From positions 1 to 34,294 of the forward strand of contig JADGOR010000012.1 of the NCBI GenBank assembly GCA_017882855.1: DNA of 34,294 nucleotides. The letters run 5' to 3'. How positions within the stretch are numbered: position 1 is the stretch's first letter; each line of letters opens with the position of its first letter. Under the pieces are notes generated by a model. That model was not told the origin of the DNA, searched no databases, and saw only the letters and a program-made list of their open reading frames with translations. Made by a program: the position numbers and the translations under genes. Below, one piece after another: positions 18,818 to 26,225 of this stretch. This stretch comes from Cellulomonas sp. GTDB lineage: Bacteria > Actinomycetota > Actinomycetes > Actinomycetales > Cellulomonadaceae.

Positions 18818-20268
18818 AGCTCTCCCCTGTACGGGGGACGGGGACGCGTGGAGCGGTGGTGGGATCGCCGACCGCCGACGCGGGAGAGTCCGGGGAGGCA
18901 GAACGCACTCACCGCACCCGAAGCGACGGCTGACGTCCCGCCGTTGATGAGCAGGTAGATCAACATGCCGAGCACGAACGCGACGACAAAGAGGACGAGG
19001 ATCTGGATCCAGGTGTACGTGTGAGGCGGGAGCTCGTCATCCTCGAAGGCCGCGCCCTGGCGGTCCTTGACGGTCGTCGAGGCGAACGCGCCACCGCCGA
19101 GCATCGGTGCGCCCGTCGGCGGCCCTGCGTCCACCTTCGCGGACCAGCTCGGCACTGCAAGGACCGCCCCTCGCGCAGCCGGGGTCGGAACCTGGCCGAG
19201 AACCGTGGGGATGACGATGCCGCTCGTCGGGATGGGCGGCGGCGTGACCTGACCCGCAGACACCGGCATACCGGGGCGGACCGACGACGGCGGCGGACTG
19301 GCGAAGACGGACAACGGCGGCGCCTGCGGTTGCCCACGCGGTGGCGTCGGCGGGGCCACCGCAGGTGTGGGGTCCGAGCCGTGGATCATGTCGCCCCATG
19401 ACGGGGCCTGGACCAGAGTGCTGCGCGGGTCAGGCGGCGTCACGGTTGGCGAACCGGCGGCAGGCGAGGGAGTGGCGGCGGGGTACCCACCGAAACCGGG
19501 AACGGGGTCTACTGGCGGAACGCGGCCGGCTGGGGATGCGGTTGCGGGCGGCCCCACGGTGGGAATCCAGGACCCGACATGTGGTTTCGCGGCCGGATTC
19601 GCGCGGGCACCCGGAACCCTTGGCGCGACCGTTGGTGTCGCCGAGGCGTTCGATTCGAACACCCCCGGAGCCGAGCCGGGTCGCGCGATGGTCGGTGGCC
19701 GAGCCGGAGTCTGCGCGGTCGGGACCTGCGCGGTCGGTACCGGTGCGGTCGGGTAACCCTGCTGGCCCGGTCCCTGTACTGGCGCATGGAACGGCGCCAT
19801 CGAGACAGCGGGAGGCTGCGGCCTCGACGCCGGCGTCACGGGCGACCGACCCGATTCCCACGTCGTCTGAGGCGGCGTAACCGGACGGGCCGTCGTCTGA
19901 GGCGGCGTAACCGGACGGGCCGTGGTCGATCGGGGAGTGGCCGACGCCGCCGGCACCGTCGGGGCGACGGGAGCGGCGCTCCGGGTGAAGCGGCTGACCG
20001 GCTGGATCGGCGACACCGGGGGAAGGATGTGGCTCACCGAGCTCGCCGTCTCGTGCCTCGACCCACGAGGCTCGACCTCTGCCTCGGCCTCGAGAGCCGG
20101 GACGTCCCAGGTCGACGGCGGCGCAGGTCGCAGCTCGCGCCGCGACCGGGGGGTCTCCGGCACGACGGGCTGCCCCTGAGCGGCCTGCATCTCGCGCAGG
20201 GCAGCCGCTTGCTGGACACGCTCCGCCTCGCGCCGACGTCGGCGCTCGCCGTAGACCTGCTCGCTCAT
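18814..20268 (-). CDS. Proline-rich single-pass membrane protein between nadD and rsfS
   Basis: The 484-residue product is not recognised as a known family. The first 30 residues are charged and helical (MSEQVYGERRRRREAERVQQ). A long disordered region rich in Pro, Ala, Thr and Val (about 35-400) follows, then one membrane helix (about 418-440, QILVLFVVAFVLGMLIYLLI) and a short Arg-rich tail. This predicts a large cytoplasmic or external low-complexity arm on a single anchor. It contains an exact 30-bp DNA duplication and several PTAQ/PTAP repeats. GAGAAGG lies just ahead of the ATG. It sits 7 nt after nadD and overlaps rsfS by 4 nt, so it is clearly expressed with them. A cell-envelope role is possible but not shown. 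Confidence 0.82.
   Translation of the reverse strand: MSEQVYGERRRRREAERVQQAAALREMQAAQGQPVVPETPRSRRELRPAPPSTWDVPALEAEAEVEPRGSRHETASSVSHILPPVSPIQPVSRFTRSAAPVAPTVPAASATPRSTTARPVTPPQTTARPVTPPQTTWESGRSPVTPASRPQPPAVSMAPFHAPVQGPGQQGYPTAPVPTAQVPTAQTPARPPTIARPGSAPGVFESNASATPTVAPRVPGARANPAAKPHVGSWIPTVGPPATASPAGRVPPVDPVPGFGGYPAATPSPAAGSPTVTPPDPRSTLVQAPSWGDMIHGSDPTPAVAPPTPPRGQPQAPPLSVFASPPPSSVRPGMPVSAGQVTPPPIPTSGIVIPTVLGQVPTPAARGAVLAVPSWSAKVDAGPPTGAPMLGGGAFASTTVKDRQGAAFEDDELPPHTYTWIQILVLFVVAFVLGMLIYLLINGGTSAVASGAVSAFCLPGLSRVGGRRSHHRSTRPRPPYRGEL
19861..19920 (-). repeat. Exact 30-bp tandem duplication in the proline-rich gene
   Basis: Positions 19861-19890 and 19891-19920 are identical. They encode TARPVTPPQT twice and keep the frame. 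Exact identity argues for a recent duplication. Confidence 0.95.
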
Positions 20269-20275
20269 CGCCTTC

Positions 20276-20869
20276 TCAACTCCGGTACAGCTGGTGCTTC
20301 GAGATGTACTGAACCACGCCGTCGGGCACCAGGTACCAGACCGGTTCTCCGGTCCGTACCCGCTCGCGGCAGTCCGTTGACGAGATGGCCAATGCCGGGA
20401 TCTCCACCTGGCTGACCGCACCCACCGGGAGACCCTCGAACGAGAGTACGTGTCCGGGCCGGGTCACCGCGACGAAGTGCGCGAGATCCCACAGCTCATC
20501 CACGTCCTTCCACTCGAGGATCGTCTCCAACGCATCTGCGCCAGTGATGAAGTAGAGGTCCGCGTCGGGTCTCTCAACTGCCAAGTCTCTCAGAGTGTCC
20601 ACCGTGTACGTGACACCCGGACGGGCGATATCGACCCGACTGAGGGTGAAACGTGGGTTCGACGCCGTCGCGATGACCGTCATCAGGTAGCGGTGCTCGG
20701 CTGCGGAGACGTTCCGGTCCTGCTTGAAGTTCGGCTGCCCGGTCGGGACGAAGACGACTTCGTCCAGGACGAACCGGTACGCGACTTCGCTCGCAGCAAC
20801 CAGGTGACCGTTGTGGATGGGGTCGAAAGTCCCGCCCATCACTCCGACCCGCCGTCGCTGCTCGGTCAT
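20276..20869 (-). CDS. nadD: Nicotinate-nucleotide adenylyltransferase
   Basis: The 197-residue NadD carries the nucleotidyltransferase motif [11 protein letters not shown] (12-22, with H19 and H22 of HxGH). [17 protein letters not shown] and the C-terminal [10 protein letters not shown], corresponding to the ISSTxIR motif, follow. It converts nicotinate mononucleotide and ATP into deamido-NAD. The ISSTxIR arginine is represented by the R-E-R stretch. It lies 36 nt after the 50-residue membrane microprotein and 7 nt before the proline-rich gene, within the obg-proBA-nadD-rsfS run. Confidence 0.97.
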   Translation of the reverse strand: MTEQRRRVGVMGGTFDPIHNGHLVAASEVAYRFVLDEVVFVPTGQPNFKQDRNVSAAEHRYLMTVIATASNPRFTLSRVDIARPGVTYTVDTLRDLAVERPDADLYFITGADALETILEWKDVDELWDLAHFVAVTRPGHVLSFEGLPVGAVSQVEIPALAISSTDCRERVRTGEPVWYLVPDGVVQYISKHQLYRS

Positions 20870-20905
20870 CTGCGCGCTGCCCGTCTCCCGATCGGTGCCG
20901 ATGTC

Positions 20906-21058
20906 CTAGTGGCGCGAACCGACGCTGCGGAAGGCCCAGGTGACTAGGAGGAGTGCGATGAGGGCCCCGAAGGCCACCAGGCCGAAGGCGGCCGCCGGCA
21001 TCCCGAGGGTGTGCGTCGCCGCGGCGCCCTTGTCGCTGATCAGCACAAACGCACCCAT
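20906..21058 (-). CDS. 50-residue membrane microprotein
   Basis: Minus-strand ATG at 21056-21058 with a strong GGAGGAGG ribosome site 5 nt ahead; stop TAG at 20906-20908. The peptide begins MGAFVLISDKGAAATHTLGM, continues with one hydrophobic helix (about 20-42, including FGLVAFGALIALLLVTWAF) and ends in RSVGSRH. I recall similar short one-helix proteins at this place between proA and nadD in other actinobacteria, but cannot confirm it here. Function unknown. The ribosome site and clean spacing within the operon are the main reasons for calling it. Confidence 0.82.
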   Translation of the reverse strand: MGAFVLISDKGAAATHTLGMPAAAFGLVAFGALIALLLVTWAFRSVGSRH

Positions 21059-21146
21059 CGTGCCTCCTCCGGAATGGATCGGGTGTCCGGCCGTCGCGGG
21101 CAGCGTTGTTGCCTGACGACCTTCTTAGTCTCGCACGTGATGACCG

Positions 21147-21168
21147 CTGGGCGCCCCACGGCGCCCAG
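21147..21168 (-). terminator. Perfect 9-bp hairpin directly after proA
   Basis: CTGGGCGCC and GGCGCCCAG form a perfect stem with a CCAC/GTGG loop, touching the proA stop codon. No T-run follows, so it may be a weak terminator or an mRNA 3'-end stabiliser between proA and the microprotein gene. Confidence 0.5.
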
Positions 21169-22509
21169 TCAGGCGCGGACCTGGCCGTTCCCGTAGACGA
21201 CCCAGGTCGTCGTCGTCAGCTCGGCCAGGCCCATCGGCCCGCGGGCGTGCAGCTTCTGCGTCGAGATGCCGATCTCGGCGCCGAGACCGAACTGACCACC
21301 GTCGGTGAACCGGGTGGACGCGTTCACCATGATGGCGGCCGAGTCGAGCTCGGCGACGAACCGGTCTGCGGCTGTCAGGTCGCTCGTCACGATCGCCTCC
21401 GTGTGTCCCGAGCTCCAGGTCCGGATGTGCTCGATCGCGGCATCGAGGTCCGGCACCACCCGCACCGCCATCTCGAGCGCGAGGTACTCCTTGGCCCAGT
21501 CCTCGTCCGTCGCCGGCCTGATGGTCACGCCGTGCGGGGCGAGATCGGCGGTCTGCGAGTCGCCGTGCAGCACGACCCCCGCCTCGGCCAGGCTGCGGAG
21601 CACCACCGGCAGGAACGTCTCTGCGGCCTGTGCGTGGACGAGCAGCGTCTCGGCGGCGTTGCACACGCCCACCCGCTGGGTCTTCGAGTTCATCACGATG
21701 GCCAGCGCCATGTCCAGGTCCGCCGCGGCGTCGACGTACACGTGGCAGTTGCCGACCCCGGTCTCGATCACCGGCACGCTCGACTCCCGGACGACGGTCT
21801 GGATCAGGTCCGCCCCACCCCGCGGCACGAGGACGTCGACCACGCCGCGCGCCTGCATGAGCGCCACCCCTCCGGTCCGGCCGAAACGGTCGATCGACTG
21901 GACGGCGTCGCCGGGCAGGCCTTGGGCCTCGAGTGCCCGCGACAGCACCCCGACGATGACCTCGTTGCTGCGCGCGGCAGCCGAGCCGCCGCGCAGGATC
22001 ACGGCGTTGCCGCTCTTGAGCGCCAGGCCCGCCGCGTCGACCGTGACGTTCGGCCTGGCCTCGTAGATCATCCCGACGACGCCCATCGGGACGCGGAGCT
22101 GGCGAAGCCGCAGCCCGTTCGGCAAGGTCGAGCCCCGCACCACCTCGCCAACCGGGTCCGGGAGCGCGGCGAGGTCGCGCAGCGCCGCGGCGATGGCCGC
22201 GATGCGCCCCGGATCCAGGGCGAGCCGGTCCAGCAGCCCGGCGGCCATGTCCGCGGAGCGGCCGCGCTCGAGGTCGACGGCATTCGCCGCGAGGATCTCC
22301 TCGGTGGCGGCAACGAGGGCGTCTGCCATCGCGTTCAGCGCGGCGTCCTTGCGGGCCCGAGGCAGCGTGGCGAGCACCCGGCTGGCGACCTTCGCCGCCC
22401 GAGCGATGGCGAGGACCTGCGGCCGGATCGCCTCGACCGGCTCCCCACCGGTGTCGGGGGCAGCAACGGCAGCTGTGGACTCGGACGGCGCAGAGAGCAG
22501 CTCGGTCAT
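21169..22509 (-). CDS. proA: Glutamate-5-semialdehyde dehydrogenase (gamma-glutamyl phosphate reductase)
   Basis: The 446-residue ALDH-superfamily enzyme catalyses the second step of proline synthesis, reducing gamma-glutamyl phosphate with NADPH. It has YEARPNVT (149-156), [12 protein letters not shown] (164-175), the catalytic Cys283 in [10 protein letters not shown], and the C-terminal [20 protein letters not shown]. Length is slightly above the usual 415-430 owing to an N-terminal extension of about 25 residues. The ATG lies 4 nt after the proB stop, so the two pathway steps are translated together. Confidence 0.97.
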   Translation of the reverse strand: MTELLSAPSESTAAVAAPDTGGEPVEAIRPQVLAIARAAKVASRVLATLPRARKDAALNAMADALVAATEEILAANAVDLERGRSADMAAGLLDRLALDPGRIAAIAAALRDLAALPDPVGEVVRGSTLPNGLRLRQLRVPMGVVGMIYEARPNVTVDAAGLALKSGNAVILRGGSAAARSNEVIVGVLSRALEAQGLPGDAVQSIDRFGRTGGVALMQARGVVDVLVPRGGADLIQTVVRESSVPVIETGVGNCHVYVDAAADLDMALAIVMNSKTQRVGVCNAAETLLVHAQAAETFLPVVLRSLAEAGVVLHGDSQTADLAPHGVTIRPATDEDWAKEYLALEMAVRVVPDLDAAIEHIRTWSSGHTEAIVTSDLTAADRFVAELDSAAIMVNASTRFTDGGQFGLGAEIGISTQKLHARGPMGLAELTTTTWVVYGNGQVRA

Positions 22510-22513
22510 GCGG

Positions 22514-23686
22514 TCAGACTACGTCGTCCCCCGCCAGCCGGACAGGACGCTTCCGGGGGCGGACCAGCACGAGGTCGTCGCGGTGGACCACCTCCCGGTC
22601 GTACCCGACGCCGAGCGCCTCGCGGAGCTCGCGGGTCGACCGGCCGAGCAGCCCCGGCAGCTCTGCGGCCGAGTACGAGACGAGACCGCGCGCGATCACC
22701 CGGCCGTCCTCGGCGGCGAGCTCGACCGGATCCCCGGCCTTGAACGCGCCCTCGACCCGGGTGATCCCGGCGGGAAGCAGGGACGTGCCACGCTCGACGA
22801 CGGCCCGAACCGCGCCGTCGTCGAGGATCAGGCGTCCGCTGGTCCGGGCCGCGTGCGCGAGCCAGAGCCGCCGGGTCGACGCACGGCGACCGGTCGCGGC
22901 GAACCAGGTCCCGACCGACTCGCCGGCGAGTGCCGATGCGGCCAGCGCGACCGAGGTGAGCACGACCGGGATCCCCGAAGCGGTGGCGATCCCGACCGAC
23001 TCGAGCTTGGTGACCATCCCGCCGGTCCCGACCGCGCTCCCCCGGCCGGCGATCACGACCCCGTCGAGATCCGCGGCCGAGCGGACCTCCGAGATGCGGA
23101 TTGCACCGGGACGCGACGGCGGCCCGTCGTACAGCGCGTCCACGTCGCTGAGCAGCACGAGCGCGTCGGCATGCACGAGGTGCGAGACGAGGGCCGCCAA
23201 CCGATCGTTGTCGCCGAACCTGATCTCGTCGGTCGCGACCGTGTCGTTCTCGTTGACGATCGGGACGACGCCGAGGTCCAGTAGTCGGCCGAGGGCCCGT
23301 TGCGCGTTCTTGTAGTGGCTGCGGCGGATCACGTCCTCCGCGGTGAGGAGGACCTGACCGACGCACAGACCGTGCGCGGCGAATGCCTCCGAGTACCGCT
23401 GAACCAGCAGACCCTGGCCGACCGACGCGGTCGCTTGCGCCGTTGCGAGGTCACGCGGGCGGGAGGTGAGGCCCAACGGAGCGAGCCCGGCCGCGATCGC
23501 ACCGGAGGACACCAGGACGACCTGCCCGCCCGCCGCCCGGCGCGCCGCAAGGACGTCGACGAGAGAGCGCAGCGCGGGGACGCTCAGCCGCCCGTCCGCG
23601 CCGGTCAGGGAGGAGGAACCGACCTTGACGACGACCCGCGTCGCATTGGCAAGGTCCGCACGGCTGGACAGGGCTGCAGCACTCAC
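22514..23686 (-). CDS. proB: Glutamate 5-kinase with PUA domain
   Basis: The 390-residue protein has an amino-acid kinase domain ([12 protein letters not shown] near residue 18; [28 protein letters not shown]) and a C-terminal PUA domain (about 280-370). It phosphorylates glutamate to start proline synthesis and is normally feedback inhibited by proline. The GTG start is at 23684-23686. A 13-bp palindrome immediately overlaps its ribosome-site region, which may be an operator or mRNA hairpin. It is 45 nt after obg and 4 nt before proA. Confidence 0.97.
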   Translation of the reverse strand: MSAAALSSRADLANATRVVVKVGSSSLTGADGRLSVPALRSLVDVLAARRAAGGQVVLVSSGAIAAGLAPLGLTSRPRDLATAQATASVGQGLLVQRYSEAFAAHGLCVGQVLLTAEDVIRRSHYKNAQRALGRLLDLGVVPIVNENDTVATDEIRFGDNDRLAALVSHLVHADALVLLSDVDALYDGPPSRPGAIRISEVRSAADLDGVVIAGRGSAVGTGGMVTKLESVGIATASGIPVVLTSVALAASALAGESVGTWFAATGRRASTRRLWLAHAARTSGRLILDDGAVRAVVERGTSLLPAGITRVEGAFKAGDPVELAAEDGRVIARGLVSYSAAELPGLLGRSTRELREALGVGYDREVVHRDDLVLVRPRKRPVRLAGDDVV

Positions 23687-23687
23687 G

Positions 23688-23700
23688 GGGACATTGTCCC
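23688..23700 (-). promoter_or_regulatory. Palindrome GGGACA-N-TGTCCC at the proB start
   Basis: The plus strand reads GGGACATTGTCCC, a perfect dyad around one central base, one base from the proB GTG. A half copy, GGGACATT, occurs again at 23721-23728. It could be a protein-binding site or a short hairpin covering the ribosome site. The binding factor is unknown. Confidence 0.4.
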
Positions 23701-23731
23701 GGCCGGCGGGCCCGGACGTCGGGACATTTCG

Positions 23732-25279
23732 TCAGCCAGTCGTGTCGTCCGCCGCCGCAGTCCCATCGGCCGGGTCGGTCCAGACGCCGGACTCGCGCTC
23801 GGTCCACAGCTCCGCGCGGGCCTCGGCCTTGGCGTCCATCCGCTCTTGGTACTCCCGCCGCTTGTCGGCGCGGCTCGACCGGCTGCGGTTCTCCAGGCGC
23901 TGGTCGGTGCCGCGCGGGCCACCGAGCAGCTCCGTGCCGGTGAGCAAGGTGGGCTCCCAGTCGAACACCACACCGGTCTGCCGCTCCCCGATGACGACCG
24001 TCGCGCCCGCCAAGGCTCCGGTGGCGAACAGCTCCTCCTCGACTCCCAGCCGCGCGAGCCGGTCGGCGAGGTACCCGACCGCCTCGTCATTGGTGAAGTC
24101 GGTCTGCTTGACCCAGCGTTCCGGCTTGACGCCGCGGACCTGGAAGAACTCCTGGGTGCCGTCGGTCTCGCGGGTCACCGTGAAGCCCGAGTCGTCGACC
24201 GCCGTCGGGCGCAGCACGGCCCGGGTCGGCCCGGCCACCGGCGCATCACGCCGGGCCTGCTCGACCATGCCGGCCAGGGCGAACGAGAACTCGCGGAGCC
24301 CCTCGCGGCTCACCGCCGAGACCTCGAAGACGCGAAGGCCCCGGGCCTCGAGCTCGCCGCGGACGAGCCCGGCCAGGTCGCGCGCCTCCGGGACATCGAT
24401 CTTGTTGAGCACGACCATCCGCGGACGGTCCGCGAGCGGCACCCGGCCGCCCTCGATCCCGAGGTCGGCCGAGTACTGGGCGAGCTCGCCCTCGATCACG
24501 TCGACATCGCTCAGCGGGTCACGGTCTGGTTCGAGCGTCGCGCAGTCGACGACGTGGACGAGCACCGCGCACCTCTCGATGTGGCGCAAGAACTCCAGGC
24601 CGAGCCCCTTGCCCTCACTCGCGCCGGGGATCAACCCCGGCACGTCGGCGACCGTGTACCGCGACTCGCCCGCTTGCACGACCCCGAGGTTCGGCACCAG
24701 CGTGGTGAACGGGTAGTCGGCGATCTTCGGGCGGGCCGCAGACATCGCCGCTATCAGGCTGGACTTGCCGGCGCTCGGGTAGCCGATCAAGGCGACGTCG
24801 GCGATCGTCTTGAGCTCGAGCACGACGTCGCAGCTCTCCCCCGGTTCGCCGAGCAGCGCGAAACCGGGCGCCTTGCGCCTGGGCGACGCGATGGCCGCGT
24901 TGCCGAGGCCACCGCGCCCGCCCGCCGCGACGACGTAGCGGGTGCCCTCGCCGTAGAGGTCCGCGAGAACGGTCCCGTCCGGAGACTTGACGACGGTGCC
25001 GTCCGGCACCGGGACGATCTGGTCGGCACCGTTCGAGCCGTGTCGATAGTCACCCATGCCTTGAGTTCCGGACGACGCGTGCCGGTGCGGAAGGTGGTGG
25101 TACTCGAGCAGAGTCGTGACCTGGAGGTCGACGACGAGCACGACGCTCCCACCGGTGCCGCCGTTCCCGCCGTCGGGCCCCGCGAGGGGCTTGAACTTCT
25201 CACGATGGATCGAGGCGCAACCGTGGCCCCCGTCACCGCCGGTCGCATGCAGCACGACTCGATCGACGAACGTTGCCAC
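23732..25279 (-). CDS. obg: Obg GTPase (CgtA/ObgE)
   Basis: The 515-residue protein has the glycine-rich Obg fold (1-160; [22 protein letters not shown]) and a GTPase domain with GYPSAGKS (166-173), FTT (191-193), DVPG (212-215) and NKID (292-295). An OCT domain (about 355-430) and a charged C-terminal tail follow. Obg acts in 50S assembly and in linking growth to nutrient state. The start is GTG at 25277-25279, with GAAGAAGGG ahead of it. It is downstream of rplU-rpmA, the usual order, but a very strong hairpin separates it from rpmA. Confidence 0.97.
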   Translation of the reverse strand: MATFVDRVVLHATGGDGGHGCASIHREKFKPLAGPDGGNGGTGGSVVLVVDLQVTTLLEYHHLPHRHASSGTQGMGDYRHGSNGADQIVPVPDGTVVKSPDGTVLADLYGEGTRYVVAAGGRGGLGNAAIASPRRKAPGFALLGEPGESCDVVLELKTIADVALIGYPSAGKSSLIAAMSAARPKIADYPFTTLVPNLGVVQAGESRYTVADVPGLIPGASEGKGLGLEFLRHIERCAVLVHVVDCATLEPDRDPLSDVDVIEGELAQYSADLGIEGGRVPLADRPRMVVLNKIDVPEARDLAGLVRGELEARGLRVFEVSAVSREGLREFSFALAGMVEQARRDAPVAGPTRAVLRPTAVDDSGFTVTRETDGTQEFFQVRGVKPERWVKQTDFTNDEAVGYLADRLARLGVEEELFATGALAGATVVIGERQTGVVFDWEPTLLTGTELLGGPRGTDQRLENRSRSSRADKRREYQERMDAKAEARAELWTERESGVWTDPADGTAAADDTTG

Positions 25280-25300
25280 GGGTGCCCTTCTTCCCTAGCG

Positions 25301-25325
25301 CCTCCGGCCACACGGTGTGCGGAGG
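25301..25325 (-). promoter_or_regulatory. Hairpin in the obg leader
   Basis: CCTCCG (25301-25306) pairs with CGGAGG (25320-25325), and CACAC (25309-25313) pairs with GTGTG (25315-25319) inside. It lies about 20 nt upstream of the obg GTG and just before the ribosome site. It may affect obg translation. Confidence 0.4.
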
Positions 25326-25396
25326 TCCTTGCTCCGGGATCTCGGCGTCGATGCGTTCTCGTCACCGCGTCGGCGCGCCATCCCGATCCTGACATG

Positions 25397-25431
25397 ACGA
25401 GGGGGCGCACCGCACCGGTGCGCCCCCTCGT
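25397..25431 (-). terminator. 15-bp perfect hairpin between rpmA and obg
   Basis: ACGAGGGGGCGCACC (25397-25411) is the exact reverse complement of 25417-25431, with a 5-nt loop. It starts 17 nt after the rpmA stop. No T-run follows on either side, so it may be an actinobacterial U-tract-less terminator or a partial attenuator that lets ribosomal protein expression exceed that of obg. Confidence 0.7.
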
Positions 25432-25448
25432 GACAGCTGTTGGGCGGT

Positions 25449-25706
25449 TCAGGCCTCGGCAAGCACGATGTCGATGACCTTGCGTCCGCGACGGGTGCCG
25501 AACTTCACGGCACCGGGGGCAAGGGCGAACAACGTGTCGTCGCTGCCGCGGCCGACGTTCTGGCCCGGGTGGAAGTGGGTGCCGCGCTGGCGGACGATGA
25601 TCTCGCCGGCCGACACGACCTGGCCACCGAAGCGCTTCACGCCGAGGCGCTGGGCGTTCGAGTCCCGACCGTTGCGCGAGGCGCTCGCGCCCTTCTTGTG
25701 TGCCAT
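25449..25706 (-). CDS. rpmA: 50S ribosomal protein L27
   Basis: The 85-residue L27 starts [20 protein letters not shown], the standard N-terminus that reaches the peptidyl-transferase centre. No Firmicutes-type cleavable extension is present. It has [20 protein letters not shown] and an ordinary C-terminus. The spacing of 73 nt from rplU and the shared strand indicate co-transcription. Confidence 0.98.
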   Translation of the reverse strand: MAHKKGASASRNGRDSNAQRLGVKRFGGQVVSAGEIIVRQRGTHFHPGQNVGRGSDDTLFALAPGAVKFGTRRGRKVIDIVLAEA

Positions 25707-25752
25707 GGCGAACCTGCTTTCGTACTGTTCGGGACGTCTGGGGTCTAGGGCA

Positions 25753-25772
25753 CCCGCGGGATCAGCCGCGGG
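25753..25772 (-). promoter_or_regulatory. Small hairpin between rplU and rpmA
   Basis: CCCGCGG (25753-25759) and CCGCGGG (25766-25772) form a 7-bp stem with a 6-nt loop, shortly after the rplU stop. It may be a processing or stabilising element; there is no T-run. Confidence 0.35.
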
Positions 25773-25779
25773 AGCGGGT

Positions 25780-26088
25780 TCACTTGATGCCGGTGACCTT
25801 CAGCCGGGTCAGGTCCTGGCGGTGGCCCTGGCGCTTGCGGTAACCGGTCTTGCTCTTGAACTTGAGGATGATGATCTTGGGGCCACGCTCGTTCTTGACG
25901 ATCTCGGCCGTCACGGAGACCTTGGCGAGCGTCTCCGCGTCCGAGGTCACCTTCGCGCCGTCCACGAGGAGCACGGCGGGCAGCTGAACGGTCGCACCGG
26001 GCTGACCTGCCAGCCGGTCCACGACCACGATGTCGCCCACGGAGACCTTCTCCTGGCGGCCACCAGCTTTCACAATCGCGTACACCAC
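25780..26088 (-). CDS. rplU: 50S ribosomal protein L21
   Basis: The 102-residue L21 begins [19 protein letters not shown] and ends with the conserved [17 protein letters not shown]. It binds 23S rRNA in the 50S subunit. Two adjacent GTG codons occur; the first (26086-26088) is taken as the start. It is the first gene of the rplU-rpmA transcript, preceded by a well-formed promoter whose -35 box overlaps the rne stop codon. Confidence 0.98.
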   Translation of the reverse strand: MVYAIVKAGGRQEKVSVGDIVVVDRLAGQPGATVQLPAVLLVDGAKVTSDAETLAKVSVTAEIVKNERGPKIIILKFKSKTGYRKRQGHRQDLTRLKVTGIK

Positions 26089-26196
26089 GTTCTGCTCGTC
26101 TCTACTCGTCTACGGCGTGCTCGTCGCACCGGATGGATCAGGGGATCGCCGATGCGGGCACACGGGAGCGATGCGCGCAAAGCGCACCGACGTTCC

Positions 26197-26225
26197 AGGG
26201 TACGGAATCGGCTTCCGCCGGTCAA
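26197..26225 (-). promoter_or_regulatory. Promoter of rplU-rpmA
   Basis: On the minus strand TTGACC (complement of 26220-26225) is followed after 17 nt by TACCCT (complement of 26197-26202). This is the best -35/-10 pair in the window. The -35 contains the rne stop TGA. It predicts a leader of about 100 nt before the rplU GTG, containing a GTGCGC-TTT-GCGCGC hairpin that could take part in regulation. Confidence 0.7.

Noticed and set aside
23300-25477. 725-codon plus-strand frame over proB, obg and rpmA
   Set aside because: It is antisense to three well-identified genes and has no domain of its own.
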